The notes: generated by a model not told the origin, from the sequence alone. Positions 42,001 through 54,808 are shown, numbered from the stretch's first letter. The stretch: 64,000 bases of DNA from Diphasiastrum complanatum (GCA_029204225.1 CM055092.1:39939800-40003799); one strand, 5' to 3'. Numbers and translations are program-made.

Positions 42001-42696
42001 AATCAAATCTTTACAGTCCTAGAATTCCCTTTCCAAAATTATTGATGTCCTGTACCACCAGCTCTTCCTTTTCGACAATCCTTAACTGCCATATCTGATT
42101 ACTGTTATAAACTAGTAACCATGATTCTGTTATTTGCATGATAAGGATATTAACCCTTCAGTGTTACATGCAAGTGTGAATTAATGATGGGAACTGTTGT
42201 TATAACAGCTCTTTAATGGTACGTTGAGGACAGAGACTTAACGTTGTAACTATTCCCTGTAATAAATCATTGATGTGTTTTTCTTTTTCTTTCATTAATA
42301 TGGAAAGAAATATTGCTTGAAATGATTGGAATAAGAACTGCCTGCCCAATTCCACAAGAGAGCAACTGGCAACCTGAACTAAAGTTGTCGACGGGAGAAT
42401 CTCCACCTCAATATATAGAGAGTAGATTCTTGTGCATGAACCCATGCGATCCCCATGCAGGTCAACTATAAATAGGTCACAACTTTTCATGCAGTCCTCC
42501 TGCCTACTGTCACACGTACATGCACTACACCATATGTCTCAATTAGAGTGTTTGGGTCCTCTCAAGATAATTAGTCACAAACAGGCCTTGTCATGAAATT
42601 AAATCTCGGCGTGACCAATAATCTCGAACACTGGAGGGTTGGTCTACCATATTATGACTATTCCATGTCCTTAACAGAATATGGCCATGACTCTAC
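39094..42696 (-). mobile_element. Decayed gypsy element with ~340-bp LTR pair
   Basis: Direct repeats at 39094-39445 and 42361-42696 share CACACGTACATGCACTACAC, CTCAAGATAATTAGTCACAA and many other blocks. On the minus strand AGTTTAAGGGAGGAAGAATG precedes the left copy, so this is the 3' LTR. Degraded pol lies between: DAMSRGVDVEPL (about 41400-41435, RNase H end) and EYLFRWKDQ (about 39545-39570, chromodomain). No intact ORF remains. Outer LTR limits could not be fixed because the flanks of the two copies diverge. Confidence 0.75.
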
Positions 42697-45290
42697 CTGC
42701 ATTGGGTGAGCAACCACCATGGCATAGAATTGTTTTTGAAAACACTCCAGCCTAAGTTAGGAGTTACGTAGCGAGCCCTCGCCAGCTCCGGGTGGATCTT
42801 TATTATGTTCCAATGCGTGCATGAATAAATGGAAAGATTTGGGTGTATCCATGAATAAAATCACCATCAATACACTAAATTGGTCCATCATCTATCAACA
42901 ATATAGTTGGTCGATCGCAATGGATTTCAACCGAGCCCTCCAGGCCTATGGACACGAGTACAGGTCTTTACCAGATCCGATTGTTAGACAATAGGCTATT
43001 TTTCCAAAAGACATGACCAAGTTTCAACCAGATGGGATAATTGCTTATCAACATTAGCTTCTCAATCTGAACATTCCCATGGCGTCCAACAAAGTCCATG
43101 ACCAATCGCCTATAACGAGATTGTACTATTGAGCTGCGATGTTGGGTGGATCATGGGAGTCCACATTTCTAGCATGGACAACATCAAATTGGAAATCTGG
43201 CTCAAATAAGTGTTTTTTTTCCGCAAAAAACCAATTTCAATACGGAGCACCCGGAGTTCATGGAAACAGTTTAATACTACCTTATAAAGGTTCGACGAGG
43301 AGGCCAACCAGATCCCAAAGTAATAAATCTTGCGAGGCGTCGTGGGACCACCACTAGTTTTGGTGGGAGATATAGTTGGAGGGTTTGCAGATCCCAAGGC
43401 AACCCTAAGCCTAGTTAATAAGTAAGAGGGACTTGGCACTCTACGTGTGTAAGTCCAACCCGATCATCACATACTTAATTGATTAGCTACAAGTTAATAA
43501 AAGGACTTTAGGCCTTTTTGTGGGGCTTTTAATGTTGTAGGGCCTAAAAGTCAAGTTAGTGAATAAAAGGGGTTCTCACTAATTTTCAAAATGGTTCCCT
43601 CTAAAATTCAAATTCAAATAGTTAGGCAGGTAGAAATTGGCCAATAGGATTTGAGGCCAAAGCCCTAAAATCCAATAAATATAATGGTGGATTTGAGTCA
43701 TCTTATACATATTCTCTTCATTTCAATACAAGCAGGTTGGCCCTCTTATGGAATGTCCTTGATCTTCATCTTTCCTCCTCTAACTCTCATGTTTTCTTTA
43801 AAATTTGTTAATTCTTGGATTTGTTGCTTATTGGGATTGATCATTCTTAGGCTTTTTGTGAGAGAGCAAGGGGGAGATAGAAGATTAAGTTTCTATCATT
43901 GTTGTGGATTTAGTGTTAATGGATGTAGTGTAATGCTTAGTGTTAATGGTTCTTAGTGTTAGACATGAATCGTATGCATTTACTGGATTATAAAATATGC
44001 TATCGCTCTCATGGAAACGAATCTCCGCGTGACAATTAGTTAATCCTCTTCATCTCCTTGATGCTTGTGTGCTTGGATCTAGAGTTGAGGGTAAGATAGG
44101 AAATGCCCACTACAGGCACTAAGCTTTGATGCATACAACAAATTTTGTGCATCGTTTAGTCTAAAGATCAAGACATTCATGGATCTAGATTAAGCAGGTG
44201 TTGGATTTACTCTCATCCTCTCACTAAATCTCATTGTTCCTCTCGATTCATTCATGTTACTTGCATTGTCACATAGTCTGCAGAAATACACGAGTTTTGA
44301 AGACATGTATCTACGTGACAGTCAAACTGTCAAAGGCAGTCAACTATCGAGTGAAGTCAAATTGTCGAAGGAGTATCGCATAATCGACATGTGCTCGAAT
44401 GTTTGATTTGAACAAATGTTGGATCGAACATTCAAACACTCGTCACTCTTTAATCCAGCTCAACTCGACTTGAATCGACAAATTGTCGAATTCGACCACT
44501 AATGTGGTACCAATCAAAATGAAGCTAGTCACCTATACTAGCCACTGTTGCTACTATGCAACTACCTTGACAATGACATCAGTTACATTACCATTTTTCT
44601 AGATAGTGATAACAACGATCGCTACCTACCTGGACAATGACATCCACTACCTCAGCCAAGGGACAACTCAATGTCTCTATGCCATTTTGAATATATATAT
44701 GCACAAATGTATAATGGACAATGATGCTAATCAATTTATTCATTCATAGACATACACAGTAGATGTTTTTCACATTGATTAGTTTCAGACAGACAGTCAT
44801 AGGAAGCTATCAAATGATCTTCGAATCATGATAGCCATTATAGAACTAAGATAGTTTCAAACATGTGATTTCTACCACAGTTGCCTTGTGCTCACCACAC
44901 ATCACCTAACTTATATCTTTATAATTTTTTAGTCTATTTACTATTTTATTGCATTCAGCTTTAGGTTAGTGTGCATGTTATGCTTTTTTTTTATCGTTTT
45001 GTCTGATATTTTCTTACACTTTTGTCTAAATTGTCTACTTTACTTCTACAGGTAAGTCGTGAGACTTTGTGTTTGCCTATGTAATTGATCCTATCGATTC
45101 TAACAATTTTTGAAGTTAGACTCAAGTAGAATCAGTCAAGGCGACCTACTATAAAGTTCTCTTAGCATTTCTTAGCCACTTCACACTTAGTAATGAGCAT
45201 TTTTTTGAAGGTATTTGGTTGTGAGAGTGTTTTGCTATCCAACAATGCAGTGTGACATTTTGTAGTATACCAATGACCTACTATTTTTGT
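42697..45290. other. Non-coding stretch, probable decayed element remains
   Basis: No recognisable ORF. A 37-bp block at 43719-43755 matches 16951-16987, and its surroundings look LTR-like. At 44320-44510 there are repeated GTCAAA/TCGAA-type self-complementary motifs. No host gene was recognised. Confidence 0.4.
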
Positions 45291-45540
45291 CATGTGCCAA
45301 ACTTAGCATTAAAACATCTAATCCATTCATGAACATCAAATAACAATGGAAATGCAAAAAACCATGAAAACAAGACAAAAAATCAAGAAAGTAGATAAAT
45401 TAGCAAACCTTCACCAAATTAGGCAAAGTAAGCATTCATTATTCATGAATGGAGATCATTCAAAAGATAGGGGCCTGATTCTAGAGCATGATCATAGCTC
45501 TCATGTGATTATAGGCACATGAACCGCAAACCATTCATAT
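45291..45540 (-). mobile_element. LTR fragment, inverted copy of 36045-36280
   Basis: The reverse complement matches the last ~235 bp of the LTR at 35772-36280, ending at the same CACATGACA. Different flanks on each side show that it is a separate truncated copy. Confidence 0.75.
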
Positions 45541-46145
45541 AGACATCAACAGTGGTACACAATTTAGGATTAGTAGATTGAATATCAGTTGGCTGTTGAA
45601 ACGAGTGACCATCCTATTGTACATTTCTTCCCATCTTCGCTTTGACCTTTCTTGTAATTGTTGCCATGCTTGTTTCGTTTGTTCGGTACTATCACGTATG
45701 CTAGTTAAGAGTGTACCTAATATTTCCTTTATTCCACTTGCCACTTTACTGATAGTATGGTCTACATTATTACTTGATCTTTCATGAATGTTGACCCGCT
45801 ATTGTTGAGTTAATGGGGGGCTTATTGGTGCAACATGATGGTCTGCTTCCCTATTGGTCCTATCTGGACCTGGATCTTGTTGGATCTTCTTTGATTTTTT
45901 TAGATTTGGCTGAATCTTAGTGGATCTAACTTGATCTATTTTGATTTTCCTAGATCTGGCTGTGATTGCTTCGCAGAGAAACTTTTTGTAACATGTCATC
46001 ACCAACTTTAATCTGTCTCACTGAGGTGGCCAATACTTGTGCAACCGACTACCGTTGATGGGTGTGTCAAAAGGCGTCCCATCTAGCTTCTCCAAATTCG
46101 CGGCTCCATGATTAAGAATCTCTTTGATCCGATAAGGACCTTCGC

Positions 46146-47057
46146 CTATGAATTTTGATTTCCTTTGATCGCCTTGGTTTTATACATAAGGACTAGATCT
46201 CCGTATTGAAGATCTTTCTTTTGTAACCTGCAATCGTGCCATGCTTTGCGTCGTTCCTTTTCAGTTGCCAATGCATGTACAACTAGTGGGCGTGCTTCAC
46301 AAAGCTTATGCAGAGCTTCATGGCGTAATTGTAGATATCTGGATTCGACGTTGCGTTGTGGCAATCCTTAATGAAGGGACCAGAAACTCTACTGACATTA
46401 CAACATCCTAACCATAAACTAATTGAAATGGCATTTGGTTAGTGCTTCTCTTATATGTTGTCCTGAATGCCCACAGAGCAGCATGTAACTTGTGTTCCCA
46501 ATCCGATCTGCTAGCTTCAACTGTTTTCGTGAGTACGCTACACATGATCTTATTGGACGACTCTGCTTGCCCATTACCGTGAGGATAATAAGACGTACTG
46601 GATCTATGGATCACAAATAATTCCTCCAACAAGACCTTGATGGTCTCATTGATGAAATGGCTCCCGCGATCGCTGACTATCTCCACCGGGCATCCAAGCA
46701 CACAATGATGTTTTTATAGAGGAACTTGGTAGTGGTCCTAGGCTCAGCTACTCTTACTACCTTGGCTTCAACCCACTTGGTGAGGTAGTCTGTGGCCACG
46801 ATTATATATCGGGCTTGGGTACTTCTTGTTGCAGAGTGAATTGGACCAATATAATCTAATCCCCACTTTTCAAATGGTGCTTGGGCTAAGACCGGGTGTA
46901 GAAGGTCATAATTCAATCTCGTTGGTCTTCTCGCCCTTTGGCATACATCACATTTTCTCAAGTATTCCTCCATATCCTTATGAATCATTGGCCACCAGCA
47001 TCCTGATTGCAGGATCTTGCAAATTGTAACGTCGGATGCAAAATGACCTCCACCCAT
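46146..47057 (-). pseudogene. Ty3/gypsy integrase fragment (minus)
   Basis: The minus strand reads MGGGHFASDVTICKILQSGC, YLRKCDVCQRARRPTR (zinc-binding Cys pair), WGLDYIGPIHSATRSTQARY and YLTKWVEAKVV (first catalytic Asp). After a frame change near 46690 come VEIVSDRGSHFINETIKVLL (second Asp), STSYYPHGNGQAESSNK (Glu) and ALWAFRTTYKRS. The C-terminal part (46146-46364) follows a further frame change. It belongs to a different gypsy lineage from the copies at 1-2.5 and 22.6-25.1 kb. gag, protease and RT are missing between it and its apparent 5' LTR. Confidence 0.88.
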
Positions 47058-47774
47058 GCCTTCATGTGAGGCAAAATGATCTGGGTATCAAACTAAATCT
47101 CACAGATTCTTCTGTTTCCTGGTCTCATTGAGATGGAACTTCAGAATTCTCTGCGAGATTTCTTGACCACTGGAACTGAAAAATTTTGTTTCTGTGAGGG
47201 TTTTGATGGATTTTCCCTCCTTTTTCTCACTGGGAACCTTCGCACTAGCACTTGGCAGTGGGAACTAACTCTCGCAAGCTTCTCTGTGTCCTTGTCTCAC
47301 TGAGATGGAACTTCATAGAGCTCTACGAGAGTTCTTATATAAATTTGAAATTTTTGACTTTTTACAAGGTTTTTTTGAATTTTTATGGTTCTTTCTTTGA
47401 TTTTTGCAATATGCTTGGAACTAACTCTCACAGACTTCTATGCAGGTCTAGGACATTACCTTGGAGCTACTGTCAGTCTTGCAAGGGTTAACTCTCACTG
47501 GTTTTGGAGAAAACAAAATCTGGTGGAAAAATTGGCTCTTTTTCTCGCAGATTGGTGTGTTTTTTTTGGGTTTTTTCAGGTTTTGGTTTGGATGTCAAGC
47601 CCTTAGAGGCTGTTCAGGCCTCCTCTATCCTCTCACACCTCCTCCGCTAGTTGGGAATAGTCCAAACACAAGAAAATACAGAAAACTAACTCTTACTACC
47701 CCAAAATCCACCTAAAACTACTCTAAAAAGCAAGAAATAACTAAAATGCAGCTATACTAGTTAGTGAGAACCTA
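47058..47774 (-). other. Leader region of the minus gypsy element
   Basis: It lies between primer site and integrase. GGGAACTAACTCTCGCAAG-like segments are repeated several times (about 47260-47490). No gag-like ORF was recognised. Confidence 0.45.
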
Positions 47775-47793
47775 TCCCCAGCAACGACGCCAT
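47775..47793 (-). other. tRNA primer-binding site of the minus gypsy element
   Basis: The minus strand reads ATGGCGTCGTTGCTGGGGA directly after the LTR end CCCTACA. It resembles the TGGCGCCGTTGCCGGGGA primer site common in plant gypsy elements. Confidence 0.75.
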
Positions 47794-48901
47794 TGTAGGG
47801 TCAAGGTTCTCTCGTCGTAGTAGCCATCCCGCCTGTCAACAAGGGTTAGAATGCTGGATAGGTACCTAGCTATGTAAAGTTGTTACTTTTAGATAGTTTT
47901 CTACTTTTTACACTAATACTACCCCCACTAACTCTACTCCACTATGTTAAAATTGGCAAAAGCTAACTTGATCATATCTTGTGAATACCATTATGAGTAG
48001 TACATATCATCATAAGACATGTGTGGAGCCTGTTCCCACGTGTGAAATAAATGCATTTATCATTTAGATGAGTCATATAGGTCGTACAGACCATTTCATT
48101 TGAGATCTAGTGGCTAAAATGGCCAAAATCTAGTTTTCTAGCTATATGCCACTTGGCATCATTTTATTGGTAGGAAAAGATATTTCACATGGATAGGATT
48201 GATCTCACACGTGGCAAGGACTGCTCACATGTGTGAAAACATCAGTAGTAGGTGAGATCCAACTTGTAGTAGATATTTGTGCAAGTCCTTATAAGTTAGG
48301 AAAATTGCCTAAAATCAAGGGAGGTGGCTATAAGTTAGGAAACTTGGTCCATGTGCCATATTGATGATTATTGGTGGATTATTTGATGAGTAGGCACTCT
48401 CACACATGCCAAATCAGCTGAGTAAGCATCAGCTCTTGTGTATATATGGTGGCTCATTTGGCCATAATTGACAAGAAAGCTAAATCTTGGTTTTGGTGCA
48501 TTTCTTGAGTAATCTCTCCATTTGTCTTGTGATTTTACGCTTCTAATGGTTTCTAAGCTTAGTGTATTTCATTATTTGCTGGTAGTCCGTACTATGATAG
48601 GTCTTCACATGTGTGAAACCAACAAGTACAAGTTTTGATGATATTTGATTGTTCTTGTTAGATTTGTTGATGTAGATTTGATCTAGTGCTATCTAATATT
48701 GTGTAGATTGGTAGATCAATCTAATCTAACACCCAATCACACTTGTGGATCTGATTTGGATCCATTCTTGGTCCTTTTTGCTGTACTTTCACACACTAAA
48801 CTAGCATGATTTGTAGTGAAAAAGAGAGGGAGAGAGAGAGTCAGATGGATAGAAGGAACATAAAAGGTAGAGGAATAGAGGAATATATATATATATATAT
48901 A

Positions 48902-48977
<76 letters not shown>

Positions 48978-49519
48978 GTTAGCTCACTTGCTCATTGTAC
49001 TTGCTAAGGGAGAAACATAAACTATTGAAACCAAAAAGCATGAACTTGAAAGCAAATGGAAAACAACAATAGCAATAGCAAGCATTGAATAGCAAATGAG
49101 GATGTTTCTTTTCCAAAAATGGTAGAGTTTTCTCCTTCTCATTAAGCATGAAAATAGAGTACAAATGGTGTCTTTTTATAAATGGGAAAGGCCCTTGCCC
49201 CAAAATCCTATTGGCTAATATTCACATTGATCCTATCCATTCATCTTGGACCCAACTTGATCCAAGGGTCCACAAAAAGTACATTAGAAATCACAAGATT
49301 CATGTGAGTCCAAAATTGGACCCAACTATAAAAAAGTGAACTCTAAGTTCTAACTTGACTTTGGGCCTCAAGTTTTATTTTAATTACAAAGGGCCCAAGT
49401 CTATTATTTCTATTCTTGCGTGCTCATTGGGCCATGGGCGCACAGGAAGCCATGCCCTCGCAACACATTATTATTGGATTTATTTATCTTCTCATGTTGT
49501 GTCGGGAATACCCCCAACA
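47794..49519 (-). mobile_element. 5' LTR of the minus gypsy element
   Basis: On the minus strand it starts TGTTGGGGGTATTCCCGACA at 49519 and ends CCTACA at 47794, followed by the primer site: 1726 bp with TGT...ACA ends. It interrupts copia RT sequence, which starts right after 49519. It contains (TA)n/(AG)n at 48885-48974. No matching 3' LTR was found left of the integrase. Confidence 0.82.
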
Positions 49520-49524
49520 CTAAG

Positions 49525-50455
49525 AAAAAGGCATTGATTATGAGGAGACCTTTGCGCCAGTATGTAAGTGGAATACTCTACGCCTACTTGTTGTTTTAGC
49601 TTCACATTTTAATTGGCCTTTGCATCAGATGGATCTAAAATCTGCTTTTCTAAATGGTGAGTTAGAAGAAGAAGTGTTCACGGATCAACCTGAAGGCTTT
49701 GTGGCAAAGGGACAAGAAAATAAAGTATGTCGCTTGAAGAAAGCGCTTTATGGTCTTAAACATGCACCACGTGTGTGACCTCATGAAACAATTCGAGATG
49801 ACAAATCTCAGTCTAATGCATTATTGCCTTGGAGTAAAAGTGTGGCAAAAAGGACACGAAGTGGGTTTAACACAGGGTGAAGTATGTCAAAGAGTTGCTG
49901 CACAGGTTTAGGTTGCAGGATTGCAAACCAGTGAATACTCCTATTGAACCAGGTAAAAGGCTTTCTAAGCTTGATGAGTCACAGTCATTTGATGCTACGC
50001 TATATAGGCAGTTAGTAGGGAGCTTGATTTACCTTACCATGACTAGACCAGATATATGCTATGTTGTTGGCATTGTAAATCAGTTTATGGCAGCACCTAT
50101 GAAAATGCATTGGAAGGCAGCTAAACGCATTTTGCGCTATGTGAAAGGCACTTCAGATTATGGCTTGATTTACAAGAAGCATGAGGGTTTACCTGAGTTG
50201 TGTGGCTATGTGGATTGGGATTGGGGAGGTGACTATGATGATCGTAGATCCACCACAGGGTATGTATTCCAGCTTTGTGGTAGTTGTTTTTCCTGGTCTA
50301 GTAAGAAGAAAAGTACAATTGCTCTTTCCACCACAGAAGCAAAGTATAAGACAATGTGTATTGCAACACAAGAAGCTATATGGTTGAGACAAATCTTGGA
50401 AGAAGTTGGCATGAATCAGAAAATCATGAAGCGATCATTAAGATCCATTAGGTAG
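49525..50455 (+). pseudogene. Ty1/copia RT and RNase H fragment
   Basis: The plus strand reads DYEETFAPV, FNWPLHQMDLKSAFLNGELE and KVCRLKKALYGLKHAPRV. A deletion removes the YVDD region. Then come MKYVKELLHRFRLQDCKPVN, TLYRQLVGSLIYLTMTRPDI, HWKAAKRILRYVKGTSDYGL, DDRRSTTGYVFQL and STTEAKYKTMCIATQEAIWL. The second half is one open frame from 49877. The first part is cut off by the gypsy LTR at 49519. Confidence 0.9.
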
Positions 50456-50594
50456 GATTTCTTTCATCGTTCACCTCCCTTGAGAAGATCAACGTCTCGA
50501 GGATAAGATCTAGAGCCAAGGATGCCTAGATAAGAACAATTAAATAAAAGCCAGAAAAGACCAAAAAGAGAAAAAGCATCAAAGATGAACGGCG

Positions 50595-51228
50595 TGTGAA
50601 AGATTCAACTAGTTTGATCATATTTGCTATATTTCCATATTTGGCAAATTGAGGCCAAATTTGTTTTAGACTTAAAGTTTGACTTTTCAAAGTCCATTAG
50701 TCTAAATTTCATTTGAATAAACACTTTTTGAAAGTGTGGGAAAGTTAGAAGGCGAGTTTGAGTAGATTCATATTTGAATGTTGGGTACTTTGAATCTAGA
50801 CCCAAAAATAGTAGGATTAGCATTTTGGAGAGAAAGCCAAGTGGCCGAATAGGGTTTGGACCCTGTAACTCGTGGAGAGACAAATATTTTCTATTATCTA
50901 TCTCATTTCATGCTTATACATAATTCTCTTGGGTTCTACTATCCATTGGTGCACTATACTTGTGATTGCATGCAATTCTATGTGTAAAATATCTATATTT
51001 CTTATTTTTGGATCCACACGTGTGAAATATAGTAGCTTGCTGGTTTTGTATGGACAACAATAGTACTTTATCATTTATTCATGTTTGATCAAGTTCTATT
51101 AGAGTTTGCATCTCATTTTGTGTGTACATGGTGATTTTTCTACATTGGTGAGATTGGTAGACTATCTTCTTTTATAACCCAAGATGGTTTTTGTGGATTG
51201 GATCATAAATTATCTGAAATTCTTCACA
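50595..51228 (+). mobile_element. 5' LTR of a copia element
   Basis: It starts TGTGAAAGATTC and ends TTCTTCACA, inverted at the tips, and is directly followed by the primer site TGGTATCAGAGC at 51229-51240. gag and pol of the same orientation follow. The start is inferred from the TG rule and inverted tips. Confidence 0.65.
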
Positions 51229-51826
51229 TGGTATCAGAGCTTGTGTTTCAGGTTATGAAGGAGGAAATCATATCTATCAATGATTTGTTGAAGATATCAA
51301 GGCTCTAGCATGCTAGAGGGGGTTCTACGCCAAAATCAAGTTTTTTGCTTTTGTAGTTTTAGATCTTTTGTAGGTCAAAACCCTATATAGATTTACGGAC
51401 TTGATCAATTCTGATTTTTTATTTCACATACTGGATTTTGGCCGATTTTTGGATTATTGAATTAGCCTTAGTGGTGGCTAATAGATTGCATATCAAATTT
51501 TCAGCATTTGCATGTAGATTTGGAATAGTCAATTTTTTTGTGATTTTGTCAAAATCCTAATTTTGATTGGATCTCTAGATAGTGAGGTTTATAAAATTTG
51601 AGTGTGTTTCAATCTTAGGAAATGGAAAAAGTCATTAGATTGAGGATGATCATAGGTTGATCAAGATTCCATGACTCTATGTGTTGATTTGCTTGGTATA
51701 AGTGCTATAAGAGAAATTTTGAAATAGTTTCAAATCTTGTGATTTCTTTTGAAAGCATTTGTTGTTGTTCAAAGGAGTGCTTTGTGCATTGAAACATGTT
51801 GAAAGAGAAGATCGGGTCATTGCTAC

Positions 51827-52480
51827 ATGGCAACCTCAATTGGAGTCATGTTGGAAGCCAATGATAGGCTTATCTCAAGTAACTATTCATTGTGGAAAGT
51901 GAGGATGAAATCACTTTTTGAGATGAATGATGTTTTGGATATTGTTGTAGGTTTGGAGGAGAGACCATCAACACAACAAGATCAAGTGAGGTATGATAAG
52001 AGGGCCAAAAGGGCTCTGCACATTATCAAGATGAATGTTACCAATGAGCTTCTCAAGGAAGTTGGTAAGTGTAGTTCATCTTAGGATGCTTGGGATTCAT
52101 TGAAGAAGCTTTAGGAATCCAAGTCTACTTCTAGAGTGTTGACTCTAAGAAGGCAAATATTTTCTTGTTCGCAAAAAAATGAAAAAATTCCAAGAACTTT
52201 TGTTTTGAGGATGAAAGCATTTAATGATGAGTTGGCTTGCATTGATGAAAGCATTAAGGAAGAAAAGCTTGTTTAAGTGATTCTTAATGAGTTATTGGAT
52301 GCTCATGCTAACATTGTTCAAAGTATTGATATTCAAAAGACTTTGTCAAGTCTGATGGATCTTCAAGAGATCTTGATCAATAAATAATATAGGCTTCAAG
52401 CAAGAGGTGGATCTACATCGACACTTCAAGAGGAGGCTATGTTCACAAAGGGCAAAACCAAAAGCAAGTGATCTAAAGGG
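51827..52480 (+). pseudogene. Copia gag, broken
   Basis: MATSIGVMLEANDRLISSNY, SLWKVRMKSLFEMNDVLDIV and RAKRALHIIKMNVTNELLKE are typical of copia gag N-termini (DUF4219/UBN2 region). Stops at 52082 and 52111 and others further on interrupt the second half, which reads VLTLRRQIF and FVLRMKAFNDEL. It precedes the protease-integrase ORF without a gap, as in gag-pol. Confidence 0.85.
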
Positions 52481-52489
52481 CAAGATCAA

Positions 52490-54118
52490 GTGGATGCTTC
52501 TTCAAGTGTCAAAAAGAAAGATAGATCAAAGCTCAATCACTTCTATTGTGACATCAAAGGACACTTTGCAAGTGAGTGCTACAAGAAGAAGAGAGACCAA
52601 GGAGACAAACAAGGTAATCTTACTCTTGATGAGGATGGTTTGGATGTTCAAGATGCAAATGATGATGCTTTTGTGATGTCTTCCTATATGCTTGCTAATG
52701 ATGGAGATCTAGATCCTTGGTGGATTGATAGTGGAGCAAGTTCACACATGACTTTTCACAAAGAATACTTCACTTCTTTGTTGGCACGTGGAGATGACAA
52801 GAGGGTGATCTACACGGCCAATGATGGTGAGTGTGCAATCAAAGGGAATGGCACAATTCCTATTTCTCTCTCTACAAATAGGAGTTTTCATTTTGAAGAT
52901 GTTTTGTTTATTCCATCTATTACCAAGAATTTGCTTAGTGTGAGTCAAATGCTAAGTAAAGGCCTCAAGGTTGAGTTTGATGGAGATGCTAGTATGATCA
53001 AAAGGAAGGATGTCTTGGTTGGAAAAGGTAAAAGGCAAGGGAAGTTGTTCAAACTAGATGCTTGTGTTATTGCTAACCAAGTTGGATGTGTTGCAAGAGA
53101 GCAAATACCTATACAAGAGGTTTGGCATAAAAGGATGGGAAACCTGAAGTTCAAGTCATTGAAGGTAATGGCTAGAAAAAAGATTGTGATAGGTCTTTCA
53201 AGTTTCTTAAGTGACATCAAACATGTTTGTGAGTCTTCTGATTTGTCTAAGTCACATAGACTACCTTATACTAGATCTACATCTAGACCTACAAAGCCTT
53301 TTCAACTTGTACATTCGGATATTCATGGCTTTACTAAAATTAGCAATAGTGGAGCTAAGATGTATGTAACATTCATTGGTGATTTTAGTAGATTTTGTTG
53401 GATCTATCTACTAAAGAGCAAGGATGAAGTGTATGATGCCTTTATCAAGTTCAAGAATGCAAGGGAGAACCAATTTTCCACAAAGATCAAGTGCTTAAGG
53501 AGTGACAATGGTGGTGAGTACATATCTACCAAGTTCAAGGCCTTTTGTGATGAGCATGGGATCAAGAGGGAATATACAACATCAAGGACCCCACAACAAA
53601 ATGGAGTGGCTGAAAGGAAGAATATGACTTTATGTGAAAGTGCCAAAGCAATGAGATTAAGTGCTAATCTTGACAAACCATTTTGGGATCAAGCTTTGTT
53701 GTGTGCCAATTTCTTGTGCAATAGGTGGCCGAGTGCTATTTTGGATGGAAGGACACCTTTTGAGATGCTATTCAAGAGGAGGCCGAGTGTAAACTTTCTA
53801 AGAACCTTTGGATGCACATACTATGTCAATATTACTCTTGATGATAGGGCCAAGGAGGATCCATCTTCAAGGAGTATTTTTGTTGGGTATAGTGAGGTGG
53901 GTAAAGCCTACAAGGTTTACATTCCTTCTACTAACAAAGTGATTGTCGGTAGAGATGTCATCTTTGATGAGGGGAACATTCCAAAAGTATCTTCAAGTAT
54001 GATTGATAAAGGTGTGGATGGATCTAACATTCTTGATGTTGATGTAAAGGATCCTACTTTGGATGGTGATGATGATGGACCTTCATCAAGTCAAAAGCCA
54101 AGGAGAACATCAATGTAA
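52490..54118 (+). CDS. Copia zinc knuckle, protease and integrase ORF (542 codons)
   Basis: A long open frame. The zinc knuckle region HFYCDIKGHFASECYKK has His where the first Cys is expected. Protease has WWIDSGASSHMT (catalytic DSG), with VLFIPSITKNLLSVSQML after it. The pre-integrase part VWHKRMGNLKFKSLK has diverged, and the usual CxxC region is altered. Integrase has VHSDIHGF, YVTFIGDFSRFCWIYLL, LRSDNGGEYIS and TPQQNGVAERKN (D, D, E present). The C-terminus has FGCTYYVNI and SIFVGYSEVGKAYKVYIPS. A stop at 54116 separates it from the RT in the next frame. It is part of a dead element because gag and RT are broken. Confidence 0.9.
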   Translation: MDASSSVKKKDRSKLNHFYCDIKGHFASECYKKKRDQGDKQGNLTLDEDGLDVQDANDDAFVMSSYMLANDGDLDPWWIDSGASSHMTFHKEYFTSLLARGDDKRVIYTANDGECAIKGNGTIPISLSTNRSFHFEDVLFIPSITKNLLSVSQMLSKGLKVEFDGDASMIKRKDVLVGKGKRQGKLFKLDACVIANQVGCVAREQIPIQEVWHKRMGNLKFKSLKVMARKKIVIGLSSFLSDIKHVCESSDLSKSHRLPYTRSTSRPTKPFQLVHSDIHGFTKISNSGAKMYVTFIGDFSRFCWIYLLKSKDEVYDAFIKFKNARENQFSTKIKCLRSDNGGEYISTKFKAFCDEHGIKREYTTSRTPQQNGVAERKNMTLCESAKAMRLSANLDKPFWDQALLCANFLCNRWPSAILDGRTPFEMLFKRRPSVNFLRTFGCTYYVNITLDDRAKEDPSSRSIFVGYSEVGKAYKVYIPSTNKVIVGRDVIFDEGNIPKVSSSMIDKGVDGSNILDVDVKDPTLDGDDDGPSSSQKPRRTSM

Positions 54119-54585
54119 AGACAAGTACCTTCAAGTCTCACATATGATGAAAAAGATTAAAAACTCTTTTGATGAACCTACAAGTGTAGATAAAGCAAGG
54201 AAAGAAGAGGAGTGGATCCAAGCAATGGATTTTGAGTATCAAGCTTTTACAAAGAATGGAACATGGAGATTGGTGAAGTTGCCTAAGGACAAGAAAGCTA
54301 TTGGATGCAAATGGATCTTCAAGGTGAAGATAAACCAAGATGGATATATTAACAATTACATGGCAAGGTTAGTAGCAAAAGGATATGCTCAACAACAAGG
54401 GATTGACTATGATGAGAACTTTGCACCCGTGGCAAAGATGGTAAGCATTCGAGTCATCATCTCACTTGCTACACTTTATGGATGGGATCTATGGAAAATG
54501 GACATTTCAAATGCATTATTGAATGGTGATCTTGAGAAGGAAGTGTACATGGAGCAACCTGAGAGCTACATTTCATCAACAAAGA
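54119..54585 (+). pseudogene. Copia RT N-terminal part, truncated
   Basis: EEEWIQAMDFEYQAFTKNGT, KAIGCKWIFKVKINQDGYIN, ARLVAKGYAQQQGIDYDENF and LWKMDISNALLNGDLEKEVY form the start of copia RT. At about 54585, after EQPESYISSTK, it is cut by a minus-strand LTR fragment. The catalytic YVDD and all of RNase H are missing. Confidence 0.9.
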
Positions 54586-54808
54586 CAGAAAGTCTTTCGC
54601 GACATTTTTCATGTCGCGTCGTCTGACTTTCTCGTGTTCGACCGCAACAGATTCTCGTTCGCAAATCTTTCGTGTTTGTGCCTTCTCGTCAGGTGTTTGC
54701 AAAACTTCGTGCTTCGTGTCTCTTGACTTTCGTGTTCGCGAACATTTTGGTCAGGCAGAGGGCTGAAAGCTAGCAAAGCTTTGTAACTAGAAACGTTTTG
54801 TTTCTTCA
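54586..54808 (-). mobile_element. LTR fragment of the TGAAGAAAC copia family
   Basis: On the minus strand it starts TGAAGAAACAAAACGTTTCT at 54808. It has GTTCGCGAACACGAAAGTC and GAACGAGAATCTGTTGCGG as in the LTRs at 60762 and 62277, then breaks off at 54586. It joins two copia pol pieces of opposite orientation. Confidence 0.78.

Noticed and set aside
39450-42360. A host gene in the 3-kb interval between the direct repeats
   Set aside because: The only coding traces are gypsy RNase H and chromodomain remnants, fitting the inside of a decayed element.
43110-43439. 109-codon minus-strand frame
   Set aside because: No recognisable domain. It lies in decayed repeat-like DNA.
44320-44510. A further palindromic MITE
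   Set aside because: Self-complementary motifs are present, but no inverted ends with target duplication could be fixed.
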